Source: Ananas comosus (taxonomy: Eukaryota > Streptophyta > Magnoliopsida > Poales > Bromeliaceae). Taken from it: DNA of 64,000 nucleotides. The translations under genes and the position numbers were made by a program. Below are positions 1-11,104 of this stretch, one piece after another. Within the stretch, counting starts at the first letter, position 1; every line of letters starts with the position of its first letter. Under the pieces are notes generated by a model. The model was given only the letters and a program-made list of their open reading frames with translations. It had not been told where the DNA came from and did no database searches. The DNA lies in contig NC_033628.1 in the NCBI RefSeq assembly GCF_001540865.1, positions 4,388,831 through 4,452,830 on the forward strand, in the 5' to 3' direction.

Positions 1-478
1 CTCCACCAACCTCCAGAATATTATTTATGAGTCACATCTAGCTTTATATTTGACACATTATGAGTAACTAATGTCTTGTTTGCTATTGCTCATATTTTTT
101 CTCCTTATAAACTTAAACTTAAACTTAAAATTTATGTTATTAAATGGATTGACGGGTGATGGATTGTGTTTGTACTCTATACAACTGGATTTTGTTTATC
201 AGCTAGCTTTGTAATCTATACAATTGCAAACTTACATATCTAAAAAAAAAAACTATTAGATGATAATGTTATATTTGCGAGAAAATAGTATGCAAGTGAA
301 CGGTCGCTGCGATAGTTTTACGAGGAACAATTAGATCGAAATGTAATTGCGGTAGGAAGTCTTAAATGATTGTTATCAACTTCTTAAGACAATAAAAATC
401 TGCAAACTATTGGCTTCAAAGCCACTACTGCTTTTCCAATTTGCATTGCTGTGAAAAACTTGAGAATATCTTGTGCAA
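1..478. other. AT-rich intergenic DNA, no gene seen
   Basis: No open frame of note, no recognised repeat and no RNA gene in this stretch. It ends at the 8-bp target duplication of the hAT-type element that follows. Confidence 0.6.
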
Positions 479-486
479 GATCCTGC

Positions 487-1571
487 TAGGGGTGGAAACG
501 AGCCGAGCTCGAGCGAGCTTACCTCAGCTCAAATTCGGCTTGAAATTAATTTCGAGCCTAAATTTAAGCTCAAGCTTGGATTGAAATTAATTCGAGCCGA
601 GCTCGAGCGAGCCTAATTTCGAGTCGAGCGAGCTCGAGCCCTAAACGAGCCGCTTGAAATTCTCAACATCATACGATCAATAGTTTAATTTGTATAGAAC
701 ATTATCTATAATTTGATACAAAAATATGTCTAATAGTTAAAAATACAAAATAACTATATGAAATATAATATTATAATATGAAAAAAAATAATCTATGAGT
801 TGAATATCTAATCTTTTCCGCCTCACATGTCTATTCTTCCGCCTTCAATTTTCATATTATTCATTTTCATTTATGCAATCAAAAATAAATAAATTATATA
901 GATAAATATTGGATTAAACTATCCAATCATATATAACTAAAATTAAAATTTTATATGAATAATAATTTTTTATTTTAAAAACATTCTGTATATTTTCTCA
1001 AGCATACAATTAATAGTAAGGTAGGCAACAGCGGGTATATGCTGTTACTTGATAATTTGGAGGGCTTCCGACTTGGCCACTTAAGATCAGAGACAGAAAA
1101 AGAGAAAAAGGAAAATATATTGAAAATTTAGAACTCTGTAAAAGAAAAAAAGAAAGAAAAAATGTATAAATTTAGTGAAATTTTGTTCTTTTATTTTGTC
1201 TATTGGGTTTGTTTTTATGGGCCAACAATATTGGCCCAATTTTAACTAAACTCAAATTATTCACTCAGCACTCAGCCTATATATAATTAAAATATAATAT
1301 ATTTATATATTTTTTAATAAATANAATCTGGGATACAACCGTCAACCGGCTTTTTTTATAAAATGACCATTCAAAAATTTTAAATTGGTAAAATAATTCT
1401 ATCAAAATTTTATTTAAAAAATTAATCCTTCTTTCGCCACGTTGAATTTTTGCTATAAAAACGGTGAATAATTTACCGTCTTATTTATATTTAACTTTAA
1501 GACTTAGACAAATTTGGATAAATTTAAGATATTTTATACTAAAGACGGTGAATTATTTACCTCTCTTCTAT

Positions 1572-1615
<44 letters not shown>

Positions 1616-1805
1616 TTCGAGCTTTTCGAGCTTTTCGAGCTTAATTCGAACGAGCCGAGTAATACTCAAGCTTGGCTTGAAATGAATTTCGAGCCCTTTT
1701 TTTGTTCAAGCTCGGCTCATTTAATTTCGAGTCGAGCTCGAGCGAGTCAAATATCGAGTCGAACGCGAGTCGAACACGAGCCGGCTCGCTCATTTGCCAG
1801 CCCTA
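487..1805. mobile_element. Non-autonomous hAT-type element 1 (1,319 bp)
   Basis: The element begins TAGGGGTGGAAACGAGCC and ends with an imperfect inverted copy. It is flanked by a perfect 8-bp direct repeat, GATCCTGC, at 479-486 and 1806-1813. An 8-bp duplication with TAGGGGTG-type ends is characteristic of the hAT superfamily. Both ends are packed with short GAGCCGAGCTCGAGC-like palindromic units, which could be subterminal transposase sites (inference). The interior is AT-rich and holds a TA microsatellite, one N at 1324 and no transposase frame, so it would need a transposase supplied in trans. A related, shorter element lies at 3342-3950. Confidence 0.85.
1574..1616. repeat. (TA)n microsatellite
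   Basis: An almost pure TA run broken by one TG step, inside hAT-type element 1. It accounts for the Tyr/Ile-rich frames seen across it. Confidence 0.85.
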
Positions 1806-1813
1806 GATCCTGC

Positions 1814-2948
1814 ATGAAAATACATTTTTAAAAAAATTGGCGAAATTATTCACTACAGGAAACAAGTTTCAGTATTATAAACCAACAAATAAAAGGAGAT
1901 TGGAATACAATTGATTTAATGATAATGTAGTATGGACTCCACATTCGAGTTTTTGCATATCAAAAAGCTATTCCAACATGTAATTTATGAAAAATATAAT
2001 GGTAATATGAGCAAATAAAAAGATATAAAATGTTTTGGGGCTAGTACATACTAGCAAGGGTTTTATTGTTCAATTCCAGAAGGAGTGGTACAATGACAAT
2101 TTGTTCAGTTGGTTGGTTGCAATCTTGATAAGCCGAGGTCCATTTATTCCTAAAAATGGTTAAAACTTAAAAGCGAAATTAAAACATGAAGTCTTCCAAA
2201 CAATCCAACATACTAAAATTTTTTTGGCTCTGAAATATTATCTTCCAAATAGCAGAAATAAGTTAAATATGCTTATACGTTCTAAGAACACAACTATTTA
2301 AGACTTTGCATGAAACTGCAATTTACACTGGTATTTATAGTGGTAAAAAACCAAAATTAATGAAAAGCTAATATAGCAATTACATTTTCCGCATTACGTG
2401 AAACTATATGATAGTCTCAAAAATACAACTAACAGTGGGTTTAAATTAGAAGCATCTTTTCGGTATCTAAAGTTGCAACCGTAATATAGCTAATGCATCT
2501 AGATACTTATTATCGTTGATATCACAAATATAAGTACCTAGCCACATTCACCACATAACTATTTGTTGCCGTTTGAAGTAAAATAATATTTATACTATAT
2601 ATATAGGATGAAACAATTCTAATCATAATAAAAAAATCAAGTCAGACTCATACAATCCTAGTGGGTCTCACGTTAACTATAAAATTTTGGAGCCAATAAT
2701 TATAATTTAAATCCATAATAGGCCAATTCATGAATACGAGTTGGTGGGCCTCATAAAAGCCGGTTAAAATTTTAAGCCTATGCAATAATTCGGGCCTCAT
2801 TTCAGTCTAATGAATATTATTATTTGTACCCAACAATCTTCATCAAAGTGAGCCCAGTCAATGACGGTCCATATCCACATTCTAAAATTCAATATCCAAT
2901 TAGAAAATATCTTTTATCCAAACAACCTCATCAAAATTCAAATCCCCA
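1814..2948. other. AT-rich intergenic DNA
   Basis: About 1.1 kb of AT-rich sequence with scattered stops in all frames. No gene, RNA gene or clear transposon ends were seen. Confidence 0.55.
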
Positions 2949-3083
2949 ACCAACTTCCAAAATATCTTCCAACAAATATCCAACCAACTCCCAAAATATC
3001 TTCCAACAAATTCCTAACCAACTCCCAAAATATCTTCCAACAAACCGCAACCAACTCCCAAAATATCTCTCAACAAACCACAT
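2949..3083 (+). repeat. 34-bp minisatellite, four copies
   Basis: Four head-to-tail units beginning ACCAACT(T/C)CCAAAATAT start at 2949, 2983, 3017 and 3050, so the period is 33-34 bp. Because 34 is not a multiple of three, the same repeat is read in several frames, which explains the repetitive Asn/Gln/Pro/Lys frames here. There is no spacer between units. Confidence 0.85.
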
Positions 3084-3220
3084 TCATTCGAATTTCAAAT
3101 ATTTATCCCTCCAACAACCGATTCAAAATTTGATTTCGAATTTCGAATCCCTAACTAACTCCTTAAAATATCTCTCGCCTAACGCACGAATCGCTCTGAT
3201 TCCTCAGATCTCCCATTCTA

Positions 3221-3230
3221 TTATAAATAT
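3221..3230 (+). promoter_or_regulatory. Candidate TATA box of an unidentified transcript
   Basis: TTATAAATAT is followed within about 70 bases by a purine-rich GAGAGAACAAATAGATAGAGAGAG leader-like stretch. Beyond the hAT insertion there is a plausible intron, 4037-4133, starting CAG|GTAAAG and ending in a pyrimidine tract and TTTTTTTAG. No coding exon is recognised, so this may be a dead gene start or an old LTR promoter. Confidence 0.25.
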
Positions 3231-3341
3231 GAGAATAAAAAAGGAAGAAGGGGATAGACAGATACACAGAGGAGAGAACAAATAGATAGAGAGAGATTAC
3301 AATAAAAAGAGAAGAGATAATAGTATTTCCACCCTTCCTAC

Positions 3342-3950
3342 TAGGGGTGTGAACGAGCCGAACACGAGTGAGCTGGGGTCGGCTCGTGTTCGGCTCGTTC
3401 TATTAAACGAGCCGAACACGAGCTGGCTCGTTAAAGTATCGAGCCGAAAAATTCAGCTCGTGTTCGGCTCGTTTATTAACGAGCCGAACACGAGCTGGCG
3501 AACGAACAATAAATTTTAAAAAAATAGATTAAATATACATAAAAAATAAATTTATAAAATTTTATCCATTTGACTTTGATCTAATAGTTGAAACTTTAAT
3601 ATAAATGATCTTTTTATAATTAAACTCGCATTTCATTTTTATTTTACTAAAAATTAATATAATATAAAATTTATTATATATAATTATTTATTTATATAAT
3701 AAAATATATTAAATAAATATATTAAATATAAATTATATGTATTTGAGCTGTTATCGAGGTATCAACTCTATCGAGCTAAGTCATGACCCTCAGCTTGTGT
3801 TTTCGGTCTGTTTTTATAATACGTAGCTTGAAAATCCAGTGTGTTTCGCTCCGTATTACTTAAACTGAGCGATCGTCTGGTATTACTTGATGCTCATTTC
3901 GAGCCGAACACGAGCTGGCTCGCGAACAGCGAGCTGGATTGCCACCCCTA
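3342..3950. mobile_element. Non-autonomous hAT-type element 2 (609 bp)
   Basis: The element starts TAGGGGTGTGAACGAGCC and ends with the inverted sequence CCACCCCTA. A perfect 8-bp duplication, CTTCCTAC, lies at 3334-3341 and 3951-3958. The ends carry repeated ACGAGCCGAACACGAGC units in both orientations and the middle is AT-rich. There is no coding capacity. Ends, duplication length and subterminal motif match element 1, so both were probably moved by one hAT transposase family (inference). Confidence 0.88.
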
Positions 3951-3958
3951 CTTCCTAC

Positions 3959-4139
3959 ACACGTTCCTACGTACAAAAAATTCAAAGGAGGAGAGATCGC
4001 CGAGCCGCTTCATCCAACCCGTCATCTGATCATCAGGTAAAGATAAAAAAAAAGAAAGAAAAAAAAATAAAACATAGAAAAAAATAAAAAAAAGATCTCT
4101 TCCCCCCCCCCCTTTTCTTTTTCTTTTTTTTAGGTCTTA
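3959..4139. other. Short unique segment with possible intron
   Basis: Contains CATCAG|GTAAAG at 4031-4042 and a C/T tract ending TAG at 4133, which together could bound a 97-bp intron. No open exon of recognisable function lies on either side. Confidence 0.2.
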
Positions 4140-4735
4140 CTACCGTAGTCATTCATAGCATCTAGACGACTTCGATGGGAAAGTGGAGGGAAGCCAATGG
4201 CTTCCCATTTCTTCGGACCTCTCGATACCCTATTCGAAGCCGTTAATTGATGGAATGGATGATCTACATTGCCGCGACCACCTCTAGCCTCGCCGGTTCG
4301 GTGTTTTCGAAAGAAGAGGGGAGGGAAATCAAAGATTCTTCGTTTTTTCGGACCCTTCAATCTCTTTTGAAAACATGGAACCAAATTCGCTGGCCGAACA
4401 GATCCGCGCCACCGTTATCATCTTCACCGACGTCATCTCCAGCATCGCCGGTTTGATGTTTTTGAAAGAAGAGGGGAGGAGAATCAAAAATTTCCCGTTT
4501 CTTCGGACCCATTAACATTTTTCGAAAATGTCGAACCAAATTCGCCGGCCGAACAGATCCGTGCCACCGTCATCATCTTCGCCGCCATCACTCTCCAGCC
4601 TTATTGGTTCGGTGTTTTCGAAAGAAGATGGGAGGAGAATCAAAGATTCCCCGTTTCTTTGGACCCTTCAATCCCCTTCGAGAACATTGAATCAATCCAC
4701 AAAACTCTCAAACCAGTTCAGATTCAAGCCAAATT
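4140..4735 (+). repeat. Tandem repeat of about 155 bp, roughly four degenerate copies
   Basis: Successive units share TTCGGTGTTTTCGAAAGAAG, GGGAGG, a TTTCTTCGGACCC core and a GAACAGATCCG(C/T)GCCACCG segment. Unit anchors fall near 4299, 4452 and 4608, with a more diverged copy before them. Frames across it are short and differ between copies, so I do not call a gene. It runs directly into the 34-bp array. Confidence 0.75.
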
Positions 4736-4736
4736 G

Positions 4737-4966
4737 AGATCAAGCGGGGATTTCTTTGGACCCCAAATCAAGATCAAGCGGGGGTTTCTTCGGAGCCAAA
4801 ATCGAGATCAAAATGGGGATTTCTTCGAACCCCAAATCGAAATCAAACGGGGATTTCTTCGGATCCCAAATTGAGATCAAAACGGAAATTTTTTCGGACC
4901 CCAAATCGAAATCAAAAAGGGATTTCTTCGGACCCCAAACCAAATTAAAATCAAAAAAGAGATTTC
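4737..4966 (+). repeat. 34-bp minisatellite, about six copies
   Basis: Units of AGATCAAAACGGGGATTTC plus TTCGGACCCCAAATCG start at about 4737, 4771, 4805, 4839, 4874 and 4909. The last unit fuses at about 4966 to the reverse-transcriptase coding sequence of the truncated gypsy element. The TTTCTT(C/T)GG motif of the repeat resembles the pol sequence at the join. Confidence 0.85.
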
Positions 4967-7396
4967 TTTGGGCTTACTAATGCCCCGGCGGCATTCATGG
5001 ACTTAATGAATAGGGTTTTCCGTCCGCTATTGGACCGGTGCGTCGTGGTATTCATTGACGACGTATTGGTATATTCTCGGACCGAGGAAGAACACGAGGA
5101 GCACTTGAGGATCGTGTTGGAAATACTCCGAAAAGAGAAGTTATATGCAAAGTTGAAGAAATGCGACTTTTGGCTATCGGAGGTCACTTTCCTTGGTCAT
5201 ATAATTTCGGGCGATGGTATCTCGATGGACCCGAAAAAAGTTGAGGCAATTAGAGATTGGCCTTGCCCGACGAGCGTATCGGAGGTCCGCAGTTTCCTTG
5301 GGCTAGCGGGCTATTACCGGCGGTTCGTGGAGGGGTTTGCTAAAATAACTACTCCACTAATGCGCCTTACACACAAAGGGGTGAAGTATGTTTGGAGCCC
5401 CGAATGCGAACGGAGCTTTGAGTAATTAAAAGAAAGATTGACCACGACCCCGGTGCTTACTCTACCGACGCCGGGGAAGACCTTTGTGGTATATAGTAAT
5501 GCTTTCTACGTTTGTCTCGGGTGTGTCTTGATGCAAAACGGGCGGGTGATTGCTTATGCCTGGCGCCAATTGAAGACATATGAAAAGAACTACCCAATTC
5601 ACGACCTCGAGCTAGCGGCGGTTATCTTCGCACTAAAACTACGGAGGCATCACTTATACGGGGAACATTGTGAGATTTATACGGATCACAATAGCCTTAA
5701 GTACTTGTTCATCCAAAAGGAGCTAAATATGCGACAGCGGCGGTGGTTAGAATTGTTGAAAGATTATGATGTTACTATTCTATACCACCCCGGAAAAGCA
5801 AATGTCGTGGCCGATGCACTTAGTAGAAAATCGGAGAAAATTTTGGCTTCGGCAATTACACCCCAACCATTATTGCAAAAAGAGATACAACGGCTTGGTT
5901 TGGAAGTAGTGGCGCCGGGAGTGCCGGCTACATTGGCCGCGTTAGTGGTGCAACCGACCTTGTTGGAGAGGATAAAAGAACTGCAAGCTTCCGATGAGTA
6001 TCTCCAAAAGGTGCACGGTAAAGTTGAGAGCGGTAGGGCCGATGACTTTGGCATTGGGACCGACGGCAAACTTCGATTTCGGAATCGTTGGTGTGTACCT
6101 AAGAACAAGGACAACCGCAAGGCGATTATGCAAGAAACGCATCAATCTCCTTATAGTATACACCCGAGCGGCACCAAAATGTACCAAGATTTGAAATTGC
6201 ATTATTGGTGGTTGGGCATGAAGAAAGATATTGGGGAGTTTGTTGCGCAATGTCTTACTTGCCAACAAGTAAAAGCAGAGCGGCGGTTTCCGACGGAAAA
6301 GTTGCAAAGTTTATCTATACCCATTTGAAAATGAAAAAATATCGCAATGGACTTCGTGACCAGGTTGCCTCGATCGCAAGGTGGACACGATGCAATTTGG
6401 GTGATAGTAGACCGGTTGACGAAGTCGGTGCATTTCCTACCAATTCATATTACATGGTCGAGGGACAAGTTGGCTCAACTATATATCGACGAGGTTGTGA
6501 GACTTCACGGGGTACCGGTGTCTATCGTATCAGATCGGGACCCGAGGTTCACATCTCACTTTTGGAGGAGCCTACAGGTGGCCTTAGGCACACGGCTCGA
6601 CTTTAGCATGGCATTTCATCCTCAAGGTAATGGTCAATCGGAGAGGACGATACAAATACTTGAGGATATGTTTCGAGCGTGTGTACTAGACTACAATGGC
6701 GGTTGGCACGATCATCTACCGATGGCGGAATTCGCGTACAATAATAGTTACCAAGAGAGTATCGTGATGGCGCCATTCGAGGCCTTTTATGGAAAGAAAT
6801 GTCGCTCTCCAATCCATTGGAGCGATGTGGGCGAGAGAGCTACTCTTGGCCCAGATGTGGTACGGGAAGCGGAGGACAAGGTTCGCCTTGCCTGCCAAAG
6901 GCTTGTTACGGCGCAATCCCGGCAAAAGAGCTATGCCGACAAACGGAGGAAGGATATAGAATTTGCCGTTGGAGACCACGTGTTCCTAAAGGTGTCGCCG
7001 ATGCGAGGAATTAGACGGTTTGGGCTCCGGGGGAAGCTAAGTCCCCAGTACCTCGAACCGTTTGAGGTATTGGAGCGGGTCTGCGCGGTGGCGTACAAGA
7101 TAGCATTACAACCGAGGCTTGCGGGAATGCATGATATATTTCACGTATCGAACCTCCGCAAGTATGTTCATGACCCCGATCATGTTCTCTCATTCGAACC
7201 GTCCGAGATCCAAGAGGACATGACTTATGAGGAGTTCTCGGCATACATCATCGATCGAGAAGTAAGAAAACTACGAAATCGCGAGATTTCGTATGTTAAG
7301 ATTCGTTGGTGCAATCACGATGATCGGGAAGCTACCTGGGAGCTCGAGAGCGCAATGCAGGAGCATTATCCTCACCTCTTCGATGAGCTGAATTGA
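4967..7396 (+). pseudogene. Gypsy pol remnant: RT (partial), RNase H, integrase, chromodomain
   Basis: One reading frame runs through the whole stretch but is broken by three stops, TAA at 5423-5425 and TGA at 6326-6328 and 6332-6334. Visible in order: the RT palm from [18 protein letters not shown] onward with the VFIDD catalytic pair, RNase H with YTDH and HDLELA, a zinc-binding [10 protein letters not shown] segment, an integrase core with DFVTRLPRS, VSDRDPRF and the glutamate of NGQSERT, and a C-terminal chromodomain-like part (VRKLRN to EATWELE). The first RNase H catalytic aspartate appears as Asn in VYSNAF. All three stops and this change are reachable by one transition. The enzyme set is therefore dead. 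Confidence 0.92.
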
Positions 7397-7447
7397 GGTA
7401 TGAGTTTAAGTCTAAATTAAGTAAGTTTCGCGGACGAAACTAATTTT

Positions 7448-7460
7448 AAGGGGTGGAGAA
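7448..7460 (+). other. Polypurine tract of gypsy element 1
   Basis: AAGGGGTGGAGAA immediately precedes TGTAACGTATCG, the first bases of the 3' LTR. This is the expected plus-strand primer position. Confidence 0.8.
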
Positions 7461-7665
7461 TGTAACGTATCGAAACCTCAATAGTGATTATCGAATTTTA
7501 ACTAAATTGGTTAAAGTGCCAAGACAAATAGTTGAACAAGTTCCATTTTGCATTCCAACAAGGTTGGAAGGGCAAAAATGAGTTAAGAAGTGTTGGAATG
7601 GTTTTGGCATCGAACGACGCGAAGTAGAGTCGAGTCAAAACCAAAACAGCATTCTGGAGCATTGT

Positions 7666-7863
7666 GTACCGGTACACCATGGTGGTTGTACCGGTACGGC
7701 AAGCGACCCGAGCACAGGCTGCTCTCAGGTTTGGACAGCCTGGGTGGTGTACCGGTACAGGACCCCGTGTACCGGTACACACCCTGCGAAACCGAGAGAG
7801 TTTGCTCTCGGGTTTGGGCCTCTGCGCAGGTCCGTACCAGTACACAAACCCGCGTACCGGTAC
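7666..7863. promoter_or_regulatory. Cluster of GTACCGGTAC palindromes in gypsy LTR 1
   Basis: Five perfect copies of the palindrome GTACCGGTAC (7666, 7688, 7749, 7769, 7854) plus one variant, GTACCAGTAC at 7834, lie within 200 bases in the LTR's 5' part. Each palindrome holds two GTAC cores, which are the core site of plant SBP-box (SPL) proteins. A regulatory role is inference. Confidence 0.55.
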
Positions 7864-8537
7864 ACAGCGGCTCTGGCAGCAGGGATGAGTCTGCTGCAGA
7901 ATAGAGAGTTGAGGGGTCTAGTTGCTATTGTTGCAACATGTTATTACCCCTACACCCTCTTCCCCTTACAGCAGCACCCCAACTCCCTTTCTTTCTCTCA
8001 TTTCTCTCTTCCTCTCTCTAGAACTCTTGGGCTAAGGGATTGGAGAAGAAGGAGAAGAAGCTTGGAGAAAGTGGTTTTGGAGCTTTGGTGGTTCAAGAAG
8101 GTCTTCTACGAGAAGGAACTCGGTGGAACTTTGGCTAAGGTGAGGTTTTGGTACAAATGAGTCTAGAGTTTGGTTTTGATCCCTAAGTTTTGGAGTTTTG
8201 AGTTGCTCCTAGCTTTAGAAACCCTCTATAAGCCTTGAACTCCATGGAACCCATGAGAGCTTAAGTGCTCTCATGGTGGTTGGTTAGGGTTCACCTTAAA
8301 CGCCCTAGGGATGGTTCCAAGAGCTTAGAAACCTTATTAGAGAGCTTCCCAAGTGATTCTAAGCTATCCTTTACTTAGCAACAAGATCGATCTAGGTGGA
8401 AACCCTAGATGACATTGTTAGGGAAAATTTGGGGCTTTTGCCCTAGGATTTTTCGGGGGCGAATTGACCCCGTAGAAACCTAATTGGGGATGTCCTCGAC
8501 GTGTGGTACAACTCCGTTTAACGTTACGAAAAGGTTT
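7864..8537 (+). other. Remainder of left LTR segment, no gene
   Basis: LTR sequence of gypsy element 1 downstream of the palindrome cluster. A pyrimidine-rich stretch near 7965-8020 resembles an LTR leader. The 138-codon frame from 7744 lies wholly in LTR and is not a gene. Confidence 0.5.
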
Positions 8538-10932
8538 TGTCACGCCCCGGGGCCGATTTTAAAAGCCTTTTTAAAATCCATTACCATTTTGAAACAGAGT
8601 TGCGGAAGACGTGCAATTTTTTTTTTTCCAACCTGGCCCACGTGACGTACAGATCCGCCACAAATACAAAGTTCCTCTGTCCACTCGGACAGAGTCTCCT
8701 TTGTATTTGTACAGTGTACCAACTATACAACAGGATCTCAACCACAACCTACATTTACCAATTAATAACCAATTCATGATATGCATTTCCATACAGCTAA
8801 CGATTCTAAGAGATGATGCATGCCTCTAAGCACTCCTTAGGCGCTGGATGATACAATGCACAATACAACAAACATCCTATTTAAAAATGCTCCCCACACA
8901 GAAGCTTTTGTTTTTAAACTCTAATTCATCCATTCATGAAAACCATTCGAAAACCTTTTTAAAACTGTTTCCCACACGGAAACTCTATTTTGAAAATCAA
9001 CTACCTCGAGGGATAGAAAACCACGATGCGTAAATATGTATAAATACACAAATCCGAGAACTGAATATCCATAAAACCAAAATCAGTGATCCACAAAATC
9101 TTTAATCATGCATAACAAAAATCACAAACATTCAAATATCTAACTGAACCATTTATTATTAACAACTATTAAGTACAGAAATAAAAGTAACCAGGGTGAC
9201 GGTCGCTATACCAGACTATCTAGATCGTCCTCTCGTCGAGCACAAAATCCAACTTCTCGTCCATGTCACCTGGGGAGAATGGGGGGTGAGAAACCGCAAC
9301 CATGGTTTCCCAGTGGGTACGACAGAGCCACGAAGGCAAGCCGTAATCACCGGAAACCAAAGGAGATAGATAAACAAATATATATGCTGATATGAAATAG
9401 AACTACAGATATGAGCATGATGTGATATAAGAGCAATTACAGTAGTAATAGAAACAGGATAATAACTGAGCAAAGACGATACTACTGTAACCAAAAACTC
9501 AACTGATCGGATGCCTCAAAGGTGGATAGTCCAAAACCAAACCTAATCTGATGCTGCTATATTGGTCCGCAGACCTTAGGCGCTGCCCGTCACAGAGTAG
9601 ACACTGTCAACTTATTCATGCGTCACCGACGACCTATCCGGATACGTACACCCCTTGGTTGGTGGCCAAACCAACCTGGTGTCTAGAATACACAGTGCTG
9701 TGACTAAATTATGATGATATGCTCAAACGAAAATAGGCAAAAAGAGACCGGTGCCTTGGCCGAAGCCAGGTGCAAGGGCGTACAATGCTGAACCACGATC
9801 AATCAGATCGAAACACACGACAAAGGAGTCAATGTGTTGTCTGGACCCAAGGTCCACAGAGATAGAATATATATATGCAACCTGCTCTACATGTCTATCC
9901 ACAACTATCCAAATGCAATCAATGAGATACGATAAACAAACGATAAATAATCAACTGACATGTAGAGACTACGATACTGATATGAAAGAACAGAGAAAGG
10001 GTGAAACGATCTCACCGACTACCAGCTCGAAACACCCACCTATCACTGTCGCTTCGAAACACTGAGTAAGCACAAGTCAACCGGACCTACGAAGATCCAA
10101 CGGGTAAGTAACCAACCCACTCACCTGAATCACTATCTTACAAACCCCCCACACAAGTCCCCTGATCGGTTTTCCCAAAATCGGTCACCCTAACTCACCG
10201 GAAGTCCCAAAAACCACATCGGGACGCCGTCGGGACCTACTAAGTGCCCCGAAACTCACCGACTCGTGTCACGAGTCACCCGCTGCCCCAAAACACTCCG
10301 ATTTGGGTGTTTTGGCAGCAAACACAAGATAACACCACTACACAATTATCGCCGGATAATTGTACGAATACAGGTTCCCGGAAGTGTCTATTTCGACACC
10401 GGAACCCATCGTCGCTCACCCATCATCACCGAACCCACAAAATAATGATGGTGACCAGCCAACCAGGCTCAGCGATAATTCACAAGATAAACAAACCACA
10501 TCGGAAGAAATCCGAACCGAAACCGCGTTCTTTCGGCGAATTTCGCCGAAAAACGCACCGAAATCGACTTTTCGATTTCTGCAAAGACTATCGAATCATG
10601 GACAACCAGTCCAGAGGTCACCACACACACACAGGCACCACCCACAGTAGCCACATAATGCACAAATGCATAAAAGTCCCTCTATTTACATAAAATCCAT
10701 CATTTTATGTAAATCGGGAGACTTCTATGGCTCGTTCTCGTAAACCGAGGACTTCTAAGGTCCGCCGAGACATGTACTTCTTGGTCTCGATGTACCGTAA
10801 GCCGTGCTCATGATCCGGAGCAGAACGGCTCGCTGTGGGAAGCGCGGGAGCAACCCGAAGGTTCAGGGAACAGCTTGCAGCCGGGGAAAATCGCGCCGAA
10901 CAGGCCGATACGACATCCGCTGATCCATAGTA

Positions 10933-10979
10933 AGGTGAGCACTGTGATCAGCACTGACCAAGGATCACCGTGCTCACCT
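10933..10979. other. Inverted repeat, first hairpin of unit A
   Basis: Arms of 17 bases (10933-10949 and 10963-10979) pair with one mismatch around a 13-base loop; the arm is AGGTGAGCACTGTGATC. The same position in units B and C also holds a hairpin with a GAGCAC core. Confidence 0.75.
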
Positions 10980-11104
10980 CCGGAGGCATTGGAACAGCCT
11001 TGGATCACCGAAAAAAACGCACACAAAAACGGAACAGCAGCCGAAAAGGCTCAACAGGGTCGACACCGCCGAAACAATGGAACGGAGTCTCCCCGACAGA
11101 ATCT

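Noticed and set aside
2824..3285. 153-codon Asn/Pro/Lys-rich frame
   Set aside because: Produced by the 34-bp minisatellite; the repeat is read in different frames and no domain is present.
4737..4966. CRISPR-like array of 34-bp repeats
   Set aside because: Units are contiguous with no unique spacers, are degenerate, and lie in plant nuclear DNA. The same applies to 2949-3083.
7498..8160. Frames of 104-138 codons
   Set aside because: They fall within the gypsy LTR and are shaped by the GTACCGGTAC palindromes (recurring Tyr-Arg-Tyr/Gly-Thr).
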